64,000 nucleotides of DNA from contig NC_088201.1 in the NCBI RefSeq assembly GCF_037126465.1, positions 229,344,016-229,408,015 of the forward strand. The letters are read 5' to 3'. The position numbers and the translations under genes were made by a program. The DNA is from Ornithodoros turicata. Its lineage: Eukaryota > Arthropoda > Arachnida > Ixodida > Argasidae. Each line of letters begins with the position of its first letter. Position 1 is the first letter of the stretch. The notes beneath the pieces were generated by a model, which did no database searches, was not told the origin of the DNA, and saw only the letters and a program-made list of their open reading frames with translations. Below, piece after piece: positions 21,201 to 29,174 of the stretch.

Positions 21201-24200
21201 TGTGGACGATCTATTGGACGGATTTTTGTTCTGAAATCGGCTATGGCACCAGATGTTCTCATTGGGACAATTTCGTGGGTTTTATAATTCAAAGAGTTAA
21301 TTATTGAAGTCTAGTTAGGACATTTGCTTAAGAGTTTGATGATGCCCTCCTAAGGAGCGCCCTTCCGCATTTGCTATATTGCAGATGATTTCATCTCGAA
21401 AAAAGTGCTATATATATATATATATATATAAACTGTTCGCATTTAGCTGGGACACCCTGTCTACGCTTGTAATTGCACGCGAAGTATGAAGCGGAATCAA
21501 GGGGTGGTCACGTCATTTCCATTAGAATTTTGAAAGTTACCTAGTTTGACTTCTTTCCGGCGGAATACACGACAAAAGCAGACGCCCGATTTTGAGAGTA
21601 TGCCAGAATTTCCTCTTCGGAAAAACGAGAAAGCACCGTGAAGGGGGAACGAGGACGAAAACCTGACGAGGACTTGACGAAAGGAATGCCGCGGCCTTGC
21701 GATCGCCTCACAGCGTTGCGATGCGTCAGGACGCCGCACTTCTCAACTCACTCAATTCACTCCTCCTGTAAGGAAGTGACGTCACGCTGTTGGTGTCTCC
21801 CCGGCTGCTGAAGCAGCGCTGGTATTTAAAATTAGTTTCTTTGGCATCTAAGGGACCAAGCACATTGTCGGCCTATGCCGAATATAGATGGGCAGAAATC
21901 CAGCGAGCCGGTAGAGAAGTACGAAGGGGTGTCTGCCTCATGACAGAAGCCGCCGATATAACAGAGACTGTTCATCATTGGCATGATATTTAAAGGGTTA
22001 GGTGTGACGTGTTTAAAGGTTCATGCGAATTGTGGGTCAACAGCCCGGAGGGAAGAAAGGGTCCGTACGGGTTTTTACGGCCGCAGTGAATGGCCGTTTT
22101 GTTGCAGTGTGGGGGGATTATGTGAATGAAGTGATGTAGGCTCCAGACCGGTAACAGAAATGGGAGGTTCACGAACACGGGGACGAAACGTGCTGCGCTT
22201 CCGACCAGTCTCGGCTACGTACGACGTCTCACAGCTGTGACACTTACAAAAAATATCGCTTTGCGATTTGCGGGCACTTGCCTTTAGGCTTGCAAAGGAG
22301 ATAGGCGACGATTTTTACTCCCAAAGGCAGGCTAGCCCTGCGGACAGTGTCTGAGACACCATTCACGAAAGGCGGTACTACATTTTTTATGAAGTGTTGC
22401 TGGTGGCTACGGTTGCCGAGCAACTGGTTGATGGTGTTGTTTTCGGAAGTGTACGACTCAGAAGCAAGGTGATCTGCACGGTCCAGTAGGGTTCGCACAA
22501 CGGAACGCTTATGTTGACTTGGGTGGTGAGAGTCATCACTAGAGAGCGGATTTCCAGGCCTTGGGAGTTATCCAGATTATGCATTTTGATGCTCTAAGCA
22601 CGAATCAGCACGAAGGGGACCCATTAGTTGCCTAATGTTAGTGCCTTTTTTGTCTTTTTTTAGACTAGTGCCTTTTTGTTAATGGGCGCCGATAGGCGCC
22701 CAAATGATGCTTCTAGTTGATGTATCTAGTTGATGCTTCGCACTCATTTCATAATTTTCGCAAGGAAGAAATGAATGAGGAAACGCTTAGGTGCGCTATC
22801 GCAGAACGCAAATGTCTCGCCCTGTGGCAGAAAGTAGATTATTTTCCCTCTGTATTCCTTGTACCCAGTGCAACACCACGTCTGCCCTTGCAGCTGTGCT
22901 TAGTGGTGACCAGGGCTCAAAGTGTAATTAACTTAAAGCTGCGTGACTCTAAAATTAACGAAAGTACAGCAACAATTACTTAGTCAGAAACGCACCTCAG
23001 TTAGGTGCAGGTACTCGTGAAATGTTATTGAGTTACTCCTCAGTTACTGCGCATAGCAAAATAGCGCTTAACTGCAATGCTTCCTGAGTTTCAGTACGAA
23101 TGTGTTCGAAATATTGGGCGTGTGATGCTTATTCCCAGTAGTCTATAAGGCCCAGAACCACCGTTATTACTATTTCTAATATGTCCCATTAACTATTTCC
23201 CATTCGTGGGGTGAGGCCCGCTCGTTACGTCCAGGGGAAAACACAACAGCAAAGGTCAATCAAATACCAAGGTTTATTTACCTTAAAACTGTTGTGATAG
23301 TTGCTTTCAAGCTTTCCCAGAAAAATACGAAAAACTATCCTATCACCCGACATCATCCCATATTCAAGTTTTCAGGCCCATGACTTGAGCAGGTACGGAG
23401 AAAAACTGCCCCGAAGACGCGACATCGGTGACGTCACACAGGAGCAGCGAGGGAAGACGCACGTCTCCCAAGCCAAATGGGGGAGAGGGGTCCGTGAGGT
23501 CACACCGTGGGTCATCGTTTTGTGGCTGCGCCTATTTTCCGAACCAATCTAGCGAGAGAAAAAATTCTTTTTTCAACGGTGTGTGTACTCATAATGAGTA
23601 CGATGCATATATATTATGCTTCAACACATCAGAGAAAGTGTCGCAACACCTTTAAGCCTAAAGAGTCGAGAGAACTACAAAGTCCGCTCCGCAGTTTCCA
23701 GTGTCATCCCACTGGAAGCAGTTTCCAGCTGTGTTAACCCTATATTCGGGCTCCGCCCCACACCTCCGTGAGCTCAGCAGCACCAGCCGACGGTGCCTTT
23801 TGTTTTACGGTTTGCGCCCAGTGCCACCTTCCAACCTACAGTGCCGCACTCTCCCTTCCAATCCGGCATAATATATTCTCCTCGTCGTCCTTAAATATAC
23901 GTAGTGTAGTGGCTCTACAGCGTCCGCACGGTTTCTTCTGGAGGAATATCGAGCCCTCATTGTCTGGTTTCCAACGACGACATAGCTTTCAAATGGCGTA
24001 CGTGAATCGTTTTGCAGTGGCATTCTTCTTTCTTTTCAGGAAATTGATCTTGGCTATAAGACTGTAAGCGAAATCGCTAAAGTAACACAGGTGCGTACTG
24101 ATTGTAGTGTGTCACGTGAGCGTTACATACTCTGGAAACAACGTAATAATAGTATCGCACACCACGTGCTGAGGCCAGCCACGCTGCAGAAAGACAATGT

Positions 24201-27200
24201 TCTATAATACCCTGATTTGTTGAAGGGGTAGGTGTACGCCGTTTTCTCTTCCTTTCTTTATTGCTTTTTAAATCTTGTTTTTTTTTTCTTTTTGTTAAAG
24301 CCAACGTATCCCACAACTGTTCGAGAAATATTCATTCTGGCCCACTCGAAAATAATAAAAAATAATCAAGAAAAAATGCACACAGAAACGCAAGGTAGTG
24401 GGAGACAAGTCAGAGCGGCAGCTGGTTCAGCTCGTGATGTGTATCGAAGGGATGCTATTCGAATGTTGTGACTTGTTCATGACGAAACTTACAGGCTGTG
24501 AGGAATAGCACCAAGGAGGACCTGGAAGCAATGCAGAAGGAGCTGAGCGGGGTAAGTCGAGTACTGCTTTGTAATACGCTGCAATTACTGTTCGGGGCAA
24601 TGCGAAATATCCCGCATATTGACATCGGCGAGTTTTAGTACATGAAAGAACTCTCATCAAGTCGAAGACAAGATGGCGCAGATACAGGCTAGCTAGTGGA
24701 TAAACTTTGTCATAGGCAATCCTGATAGACCTGAGGCAAGGACACATAAGCAAAACACAACACTATGTCTATCAAATCCAAGCTTAGCAATCGTGAACAG
24801 GTTCCGCTCTAAGTGACTGATTTGCAAATGATCTGCCACATATCACTCTTCTATAGGATAGATCCAATTTGCATACATGCTCAACGTTGTCGTTAGCCAT
24901 GGGTGACTTAGGGTTCCGTCTTCGTTGCTGGCACTAGTGCGACCTTCTTCGCGACACACAACTTGCAAACACAATTCTTCGACGAAAACCTTTCTCCATA
25001 CTGTGCACAGAGTCTTTGATAAATGTAGTCACGAGACACGCGCTCACACTGCAATCAAGGGATAACTCTAGGCTGATCTTCCTTCGTACAGATCACAAGT
25101 GGGCCAAACAGTAGCTGCATTTACATGAATACGACAAAAGCGTATCGGATCGTGTCGAAATCGCAAAGAGGACGACAGGCCGCCGTTCACATGGATGCGC
25201 ATCGAGTGCAGACAGAAGATAGCGCCACGCCTGTCATATTTGAGATAGCGCAACGCAAGTGTTGTCCTTTCCGGTGTTGCGCTACCTTCGCACCGAACGT
25301 TGAAACGTCGAAAACGTGGCGTCTACGCCTCATTTGCAAGCGTACTTCAGAATGAACTCTGTTCCGCGTCTGCAAGCCCTCCTGTTTCTCTCAGTAGGCT
25401 AACCTACATATAAACTGAAGCGTAGCTGTAGAAACTCCCTGTTACCACTATTTTGTCAACCCGACTATAGGACTTGCAGGCGAGGCAACTGGCCTGCGGT
25501 TGAACTCCCTTTCCTCTTATATTCTCTACTTCACTGGATGCGCATCGTCTGTTTACATGCACAGTCTGAATGCGCATCCACCGTCTCGGTCTACCTATGT
25601 ATCTCTGGATGAATACGATGCTCTGTCCTAGTGAACTGACCGGTCTATATGGGCAGATCCCATTCAACAACTGGAAACGATACTCTCGCTCGTGTCGTAT
25701 TCATGTAAACGTGGCTGTTGTTTCTCCTACTGCCGTCACAACCAACATGACGTAACGCAACCGAAACCGTATTAAAAAGAACCCCAGTCCGTAGTCCTTG
25801 ACTCTGTTTGATGCACTTCGTAGTGTTTCTCTGCCCTCCTGTGCAACCTCGAACTCAAGGAAATGACACCTTTTTTCATGGCGTTGCACTTAGCTTATGA
25901 GTTACAGAATCTGCAAATGACATAGCATTGATATTGTTCGTGCTGAACCAAATTATACTACCTTACTAACAAGGTGAATAGCGCTAAGTAGTACCACCTC
26001 TTGGTACAGATACAATTATGTTACACTGTCTGCTCGTATAACATTTGTCGCTACGAAGGCCGAAAGACACGTAATTGCGCGTCTTTATACGTTACGTATT
26101 TTTGACTGCTTATCTTACAACAACAAGATAGGGAACTGAACGTTTGACAGGATTTCGTACATGGTACGATGCCAGTCAGAAAAAGCAGGGCGTGTATTTG
26201 GTGGTTTTTGGTGAAGTAGGCCGCCTCAGGAAGCGTTTCCCATTTTACCGAGAGCAGGCCACGAGGTTTCTTTAATAGAGGCTTGTCGTGGTGTTGATTG
26301 TTCTATAGATGTATATGTATGCCAACAGAAAAGAACACATTGTTATACCGGGACGAATCGGAAAACCGAAAAATAGTTAGCTGAGAAGATATAAACAACC
26401 CTGTCGATATACGTAACTATCGGAAACAGCAACGTAATTTAGCACCAGGAAATTGTCGGGGTGTTTTGGCGTTAGAGACACTCTTGCTTACTGAGTTTCC
26501 TTTTATCTGCAGCTTAGTGAAAAGTACCTGCAACAGGCCAAAAAGCATCAACAGGAACTGTTAGCACTGTCTGGTTTGCAACGTGACATGGTAAGAATTT
26601 GTCATCGTGAATCTATTCACGAGGTACCGTCGCTGGGTAACGTACTGGCTTCCCCTAACCGTAGTCCAAGGAGAAAGTCGCGAAGCGCCAGTAGGTGACT
26701 GGCGCTTCGCGACCATACCCGCGCTAACTCATACCAAGACAACTTATCGGTTCTCCAGGCGTTGTATTCGTGATGCCTTTTGATTTCTGATTTGGTTTAG
26801 CCCTTCTATTGCATGTGAATCTCATTAGCGCGCTTAGCTCATACTAGTCCGAACTGGTCCCAGTCAAAGTGACACAAGGAAATGCTCTGAAGAAGACACA
26901 TCAGGCTCACCATTAACAGTGTATTGAAGCGCACCAGAGAGTCGTTGAAAGGCACAAACCAAGCAGCACGGAATGCGCGCCCCGATGACGCAAGCGCGCG
27001 CACCGATGACGTGCGAAGACACTGTGAAATCGGGTGCGCGTCGTCTCCCAGCAGCGGACCCACGTACAACCCGATCAGGACTCTCGGTACCTGTCCCGAC
27101 TCCTTCCCGACAGCGTCCCGTTACCGTGTCCTCCACGCGCTTCGCTGTAGATATTTTAAATTTCATGTAATTCGATTTATTTGTTCTATTTCATGGATGA

Positions 27201-27821
27201 TACGCTCAGGTAGTCTGAACAACGCTTGAACGACGCACTCTACCGAGTATTTCAAGATTGGCCTCCAGCTGAAAAATTCTCCTTCTCCGCTGGAACCTCC
27301 CCGCTAGCGCGTTCCTTGCCAACCATAATCTGGCCCTCAATAAATGCCCTCAAAATCTTTATCTGCCCTGTTGAGAACGGCAGGCGTACGCTTTTTTTGT
27401 GACAATTATAAACAGCGTAAGTGTCACAAAAAGGCGAACACCTCCAGTTTTCAACAAATAAGCGCAGATAACGATAGGATTGGGAAAATAAAACAGCATG
27501 TACAGCTCCCCGCAACCTTAACTTGAACACCGCTTCGAACGACGTAGAGGAAGGAGAGACACCCTAGACACCCAGCTGAACTATTGGAAGAGCGCGTTTC
27601 GGGCTGTTTCACTCGCCTGTAGGGGTGTCCGTTGTTGCTCAAACGCCTCGAAAGGCAGGCGGGCTTTGCTTTCTGAAGGCACTGTTATCGGGATAGCGAT
27701 TGTTTCTGTTGCTTAGGTGAAATGCACGCTGGATGATATCGGTAGTATCGGCGATATTCGAGGCATGGCCGCGTTGACAGCAAATAATCAATGGAATTCA
27801 ACCGGAATGCATCAGCAATGA
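5965..27821 (+). CDS. Atlastin/GBP-family large GTPase, 3' half in eight exons
   Basis: Eight exons (5965-6083, 6888-6944, 13018-13089, 17051-17182, 24040-24090, 24495-24551, 26513-26590, 27717-27821) have AG acceptors, GT donors and phase-0 joins. Their products line up in order with atlastin: the segment around '[12 protein letters not shown]' matches the end of the G domain, '[13 protein letters not shown]' followed by 'ATAYLYNKK' matches the linker and start of the middle helical domain, and '[10 protein letters not shown]' followed by 'EIDLGYK' matches the conserved MGG...EID part of the three-helix bundle. Family members hydrolyse GTP and remodel membranes (atlastin fuses ER) or act in immunity (GBPs). 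The catalytic exons are not in the window. After the EID exon an atlastin would have two membrane segments. Here the last four exons are hydrophilic and helical, so the protein has a GBP-like or lineage-specific tail. Introns are 0.4-6.9 kb and full of transposons. Family confidence is good; subtype is uncertain. Confidence 0.75.
6084..6887 (+). other. Intron of the GBP-like gene
   Basis: This 804-bp intron runs from gtgatg to gtttcag. It is AT-rich with short ORFs only. A weak local inverted repeat (about 6238-6302) is the only structure seen. Confidence 0.5.
6888..6944 (+). CDS. GBP-like gene, linker exon
   Basis: A 57-nt phase-0 exon encoding 19 residues, [19 protein letters not shown]. 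The acceptor is attgtttcag (ends 6887) and the donor is gtaagt at 6945. It corresponds to the atlastin linker 'K.YQGEELPHPKSML' just before the ATA motif that opens the next exon. Confidence 0.7.
7085..7310. repeat. Dispersed repeat, copy 1
   Basis: The block from about 7089 (tcatcattggcgtggtattt) to 7305 (gaacaaggggacga) is repeated in the same orientation at about 21965-22190 with roughly 85% identity by eye. It contains a TATTTAAA motif. It could be part of a retroelement LTR or UTR. No coding is evident. Confidence 0.6.
7360..7445. repeat. Perfect 28-bp inverted repeat around an (AT)n loop
   Basis: 7360-7387 (starting CGTGGGGAGATATCCAGAG) and 7418-7445 are exact reverse complements. The 30-nt loop is nearly pure AT dinucleotide. 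A further (AT)n run follows to 7492. Confidence 0.85.
7446..7492. repeat. (AT)n microsatellite
   Basis: An uninterrupted AT dinucleotide run joins the hairpin to the 870-bp palindrome. ORFs made of alternating I and Y here are artefacts of this run. Confidence 0.9.
7497..8366. mobile_element. 870-bp palindromic MITE with TA flanks
   Basis: The left end CAGGGTGTCCCAGAAAACGT (7497) is the exact inverse of the right end at 8366, with TA directly outside each end. Complementarity runs with interruptions through the whole unit: for example 7540-7560 pairs with 8300-8325, and 7838-7870 pairs with 7980-8015, so the centre is near 7932. There is no ORF of interest. Termini and TA flanks suit a Tc1/mariner-type MITE. 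Confidence 0.75.
8405..8590 (+). mobile_element. Possible Penelope-like element 3' fragment with hammerhead-like hairpin
   Basis: The stretch GTCGAAGACAGTGCCACTGT then CGAAACGTCGACC (8423-8455) has the hairpin-CGAAAC layout seen at the ends of Penelope-like elements, where hammerhead ribozymes are known. AATAAA occurs at 8491-8496. It has no coding part and lies between two (AT)n runs. Confidence 0.4.
8610..9162. repeat. 288-bp tandem duplication, two copies
   Basis: The unit at about 8610-8897 is repeated at 8898-9162 with a period of 288 bp and few substitutions (for example GATGTGTTTGAAATT at 8655 and GACGTGTTTGAAATT at 8943). Each copy contains the same TGTTTCGCCGTGTTTGCGGC core. The second copy runs into an (AT)n microsatellite at 9163. 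Confidence 0.85.
9163..9203. repeat. (AT)n microsatellite
   Basis: About 40 nt of alternating TA terminates the second tandem copy. Confidence 0.9.
9204..9792. other. Intron sequence, nothing recognised
   Basis: This stretch lies inside the large intron of the GBP-like gene. An 82-codon ORF (9508-9756) has no recognisable motif. Confidence 0.4.
9793..9888 (-). mobile_element. LINE 3' end with (ATC)n tail
   Basis: A GATGATGATGATGATT run is followed by gggatttctaatggcgcaaa. In reverse this reads as a LINE 3' end with an ATC-repeat tail. It supplies the spurious Met-rich start of the long ORF that continues into the gypsy element. Confidence 0.35.
9890..11598 (+). pseudogene. Gypsy pol fragment: RNase H and integrase
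   Basis: It stays open for about 570 codons. It begins within RNase H ('[14 protein letters not shown]', '[12 protein letters not shown]', 'AAADALSRP'), followed by the integrase zinc domain ('HSLSHPG', then 'CLACQRSK'). The catalytic core has its three acidic residues in 'VHIDLVGPL', '[10 protein letters not shown]' and '[12 protein letters not shown]'. A GPY/F-like C-terminal module ('[12 protein letters not shown]') comes next, and a 'RRVHW' end. Protease, RT and gag are missing. The open frame upstream to 9793 belongs to another repeat, so the true domain start is about 9895. The lack of stops suggests a fairly recent insertion. Confidence 0.85.
11580..11732 (+). repeat. 3' LTR of the gypsy element (153 bp)
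   Basis: It starts TGTAGCAGCAGCG directly after a G-rich polypurine tract and ends TCGCTCTACA, with matching TGTAG/CTACA termini. It holds ATTAAA at about 11682. Such short LTRs are known in Mag-like gypsy elements. Confidence 0.65.
11733..13017. other. Intron sequence, mostly unrecognised
   Basis: No repeat is assigned. An in-frame segment at 12743-12838 ([20 protein letters not shown] and then stop) looks coiled-coil-like and follows a CAG, but the supporting tract is poor. Confidence 0.35.
13018..13089 (+). CDS. GBP-like gene, first middle-domain helix exon
   Basis: A 72-nt phase-0 exon with a strong polypyrimidine-CAG acceptor ending at 13017 and a perfect gtaagt donor at 13090. It begins [14 protein letters not shown] and ends KTEMQE, matching the ATA...Y.K.M.E helix that starts the atlastin middle domain. 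The cysteine-rich loop that usually follows in atlastin is shortened. Confidence 0.75.
13340..13920. repeat. Imperfect palindrome, likely fold-back element
   Basis: CCTCCTCTATTACTTAATGCC (near 13376-13396) is inverted at 13863-13883. GAGGGCGCCA (13453-13462) is inverted near 13797-13806. The centre is about 13630. It lies in an intron and has no coding. Confidence 0.5.
14897..15606. mobile_element. TTAA-flanked element with 16-bp TIRs
   Basis: AGGGACTATCGCATCC (14897-14912) and GGATGCGATAGTCCCT (15591-15606) are exact inverses. Each is bordered by TTAA (14893-14896 and 15607-15610). TTAA is the duplication made by piggyBac-type transposases. The 710-bp interior is CpG-rich and encodes nothing recognisable. 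Confidence 0.7.
15611..17050. other. Intron sequence, few features
   Basis: A related TTAA element end is visible at about 16463-16477 (GTCGCAATCCCTTTAA), but its partner terminus was not found. Nothing else was recognised before the exon at 17051. Confidence 0.35.
17051..17182 (+). CDS. GBP-like gene, middle-domain MGG exon
   Basis: A 132-nt phase-0 exon with acceptor gatgtttcag ending at 17050 and donor gtaatc at 17183. The 44 residues include [20 protein letters not shown] and then [16 protein letters not shown], aligning with the atlastin L..KH...K......KKMGG..F...Y...L stretch. It lies in a region otherwise filled by LINE debris. Confidence 0.75.
17400..18160 (-). mobile_element. LINE fragment, copy B (same family as copy A)
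   Basis: It is collinear with about 480-1350 of copy A: 3' region first, then RNase H ('[11 protein letters not shown]' near 17885). About 200 nt covering the zinc-knuckle part is deleted near 17570. The right end coincides with the 3' tail of copy C. Confidence 0.7.
19786..19866. mobile_element. 55-bp retroposed fragment with 13-bp target duplication
   Basis: GACTGCCGCGAGT occurs at 19786-19798 and 19854-19866. The 55 nt between them end in CTAAATCAGATCAGATCA, a repetitive tail. This is the signature of a 5'-truncated LINE or SINE 3' end inserted into LINE copy C. Confidence 0.65.
19851..20321 (-). pseudogene. LINE ORF1 (gag-like) fragment
   Basis: 156 codons with one CCHC-type knuckle, [15 protein letters not shown], followed by a K/R-rich stretch, as in nucleic-acid-binding ORF1 proteins of R1/I-type LINEs. 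The frame is cut at its C-terminal end by the 55-bp insertion at 19799-19853. Beyond that insertion the frame resumes with 'PDASQLPG'. A complete ORF1 would be longer and have more knuckles. Confidence 0.5.
20391..21130 (-). mobile_element. LINE fragment, copy D
   Basis: It covers the thumb and part of RT of the same family ('[20 protein letters not shown]', near 20550; 'YVDDVALWT', near 20880). It may be the continuation of copy B, split by insertion of copy C, although about 340 nt is missing between them relative to copy A. Confidence 0.6.
21250..21459. mobile_element. End of a CAGGGTGTCCCAG-type MITE with (AT)n
   Basis: GCTGGGACACCCTG at 21446-21459 is the inverse of a CAGGGTGTCCCAGC terminus. 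An (AT)n run lies at 21409-21430 just inside. The opposite end was not found. Confidence 0.35.
21965..22190. repeat. Dispersed repeat, copy 2
   Basis: Second copy of the block at 7085-7310, here immediately beside a Penelope-like coding fragment (22244-22545). That suggests it may be the untranslated end of such an element. Confidence 0.6.
22244..22545 (-). mobile_element. Penelope-like element fragment, post-RT region
   Basis: The minus strand encodes [20 protein letters not shown] (from about 22530) and further on '[18 protein letters not shown]'. This combination of an H.PS.HKR..V..LL.RA block followed by a 'P.V.G.S....R.L.P.GI' block is characteristic of the region after RT in Penelope-like retroelements. 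RT and the GIY-YIG part are absent. Confidence 0.65.
22546..23206. other. Intron sequence, nothing recognised
   Basis: AT-rich stretch with a small local repeat (gttgatg) near 22715-22735 and no gene or element call. Confidence 0.35.
23207..23762 (-). repeat. Probable solo LTR
   Basis: On the minus strand it would start TGTGGGGCGGAGCCCG (23762) and end GGCCTCACCCCA (23207), giving TG...CA ends with short inverted termini. AATAAA lies near its 3' end (about 23275). No internal retroelement coding adjoins it and no clean target duplication was found. Confidence 0.4.
24040..24090 (+). CDS. GBP-like gene, EID exon
   Basis: A 51-nt phase-0 exon, [17 protein letters not shown]. It has a T/C-rich acceptor ending tttcag at 24039 and a donor gtgcgt at 24091. 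It continues the helix of the previous exon exactly where atlastins read ESEIDE.Y. In atlastin the next residues lead into the transmembrane hairpin; here they do not. Confidence 0.65.
24495..24551 (+). CDS. GBP-like gene, coiled-coil tail exon 1
   Basis: A 57-nt phase-0 exon, [19 protein letters not shown]. The acceptor is aaacttacag (ends 24494) and the donor is gtaagt at 24552. It is hydrophilic and helix-prone, with no homologue I recognise. The upstream intron is only 404 bp, the shortest in the gene. Confidence 0.6.
25109..25720. repeat. Fold-back/MITE with TTTACATGAATACGACA termini
   Basis: TTTACATGAATACGACA (25120-25136) is exactly inverted at 25693-25709, with further imperfect pairing outside. 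Inner GGATGCGCATCG copies (about 25195 and 25538) are also arranged around the centre. It lies in the 24552-26512 intron. Confidence 0.5.
26513..26590 (+). CDS. GBP-like gene, coiled-coil tail exon 2
   Basis: A 78-nt phase-0 exon beginning [18 protein letters not shown] and ending LQRDM. The acceptor is ttttatctgcag (ends 26512) and the donor is gtaaga at 26591. Leucines at heptad-like spacing with many K/Q/E suggest a short coiled coil. Confidence 0.6.
26677..26713. repeat. Perfect 16-bp hairpin
   Basis: GTCGCGAAGCGCCAGT (26677-26692), loop AGGTG, then the exact complement (26698-26713). It lies in the intron after the second tail exon. Confidence 0.85.
27717..27821 (+). CDS. GBP-like gene, terminal exon
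   Basis: The acceptor gttgcttag ends at 27716. The exon reads [20 protein letters not shown] and on to TGMHQQ, then TGA at 27819-27821, in phase with the previous exon. No membrane segment, CaaX box or amphipathic tail is visible. AATAAA follows 21 nt after the stop. Confidence 0.6.
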   Translation: MKCTLDDIGSIGDIRGMAALTANNQWNSTGMHQQ

Positions 27822-27842
27822 TGCTGTATCAACTCGAGACGA

Positions 27843-27848
27843 AATAAA
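27843..27848 (+). terminator. Polyadenylation signal of the GBP-like gene
   Basis: AATAAA lies 21 nt downstream of the TGA at 27819-27821 and is followed after about six bases by a genomic run of A, a plausible cleavage site. Confidence 0.55.
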
Positions 27849-27868
27849 CGAGGACAAAAAAAAAAAAA

Positions 27869-28709
27869 TATTTTGTGATTGTGATTGGGAAGTTCACCTC
27901 CTTGAGTGCGGATGCTCTACACCGTTGCTATTGATAACATGGTGAAACGAGGATAGAAGTGCATAACATATTCATTTGAGTCAACCGTAGTAGGTGCGGG
28001 CTACACATTATGACGTGGCACGGAGGACACCAAAATGGCAATTGAAACAGGACAACAGCTTAGAGGCAAAAGACACGATTCGACGGCGATGCCAGATGTC
28101 TGCAAAATGTCGCCAACGTCATGCGGATCTTTAGGGAGGAAGGCCCATAGTAATCGCACTCTTGGATCAGTAGTAGCATCTACGATGTGGGACGAGGATA
28201 AACTTTTTATTGCTACGAGTGCTGGTGATCCTGTCCTTACTGCCGTGTGCAGAGAGATGGAACTGGGCTTGTAGGCGATGTCTTCATTGCAAGAATTCTC
28301 CACTGGTTGCGTTTGTCTACCGCTGGCGCTGTTCGTGCATGTAGTGCTGAGTCAGTTGTCAAATATGTGCCTTTAGGTGGGTGATCCATTAGCATTGCGG
28401 AGCGGAAGGTCACGTGAGGGACTCCTGAATGTGAAGAGGCAGTGAAGCCGTGAAAGTACCGTACAGTACATTGCTGAAGTACATTGTACAGTACTGAACA
28501 GGATACAATGCACAATGGACATGCTGTTCAGGGGCACGATCTAAGGCAGCTGAAAGTGCAGGCGAGGTATTGTGCAGTGGAGCATGGCTACGAAGATCGT
28601 CTACTGTTCCTGGGAATGGATTTGCTTCAACACATCTTGTTGAGCTGTAATCTGCAATAATAATTTGTACTGCAATTACAAAGAAATATTTTGAAACTGG
28701 ATCACTATA
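27869..28709. other. Intergenic region after the GBP-like gene
   Basis: Only unsupported short ORFs are present (for example 28035-28274). No repeat was recognised. Confidence 0.35.
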
Positions 28710-28919
28710 CAGGGTGTTCAAAATTAAGCTTTCACTGGCACTTTATAAATAGCGAACAAAAAGAAAGCTGGTGCTATTTTTCTGTTCCTTGAGTAAGAAA
28801 CAGGTGGTACATAATTAGCAGCACCTGTTTCTTATACAAGTAGCGTAAAGTTATCATCCGGTTTCCTGCCATCGCTGTGTTTGCGTAGCGCTCGTGAAAG
28901 CTTAATTTTGAACACCCTG
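28710..28919. mobile_element. 210-bp MITE with perfect 26-bp TIRs, TA flanks
   Basis: The left end starts CAGGGTGTTCAAAATTAAGC and the right end is its exact inverse over 26 nt. TATA borders both ends, as expected for a Tc1/mariner-type TA target. A second, 3'-truncated copy lies at 49690-49838. Confidence 0.8.
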
Positions 28920-29054
28920 TATAACGTAGACGCTTCAGCGGTGGGAAACACATATGAAAACAAAAAAAAAAAGAAAGAGGCAAGAGACACCTGTCCCAAG
29001 CTGATGTGCTTGTAGATGGCCACACATAAGGCACCAGCCCGCTGAACACCGTAA

Positions 29055-29174
29055 GTACGCACATGAATTTGCGCGGTGGACAGTGGACATAGACGCGACA
29101 ATCACAACTTTTTCGGTACGCACATGAATTGGCAGGGTGGACAGTGGACATAGACGGGACAATCACAACTTCTT
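29055..29174. repeat. 61-bp tandem duplication
   Basis: GTACGCACATGAATT, then GGTGGACAGTGGACATAGAC and GACAATCACAACTT recur with a 61-bp period (29055 and 29116) and a few substitutions. Confidence 0.8.
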
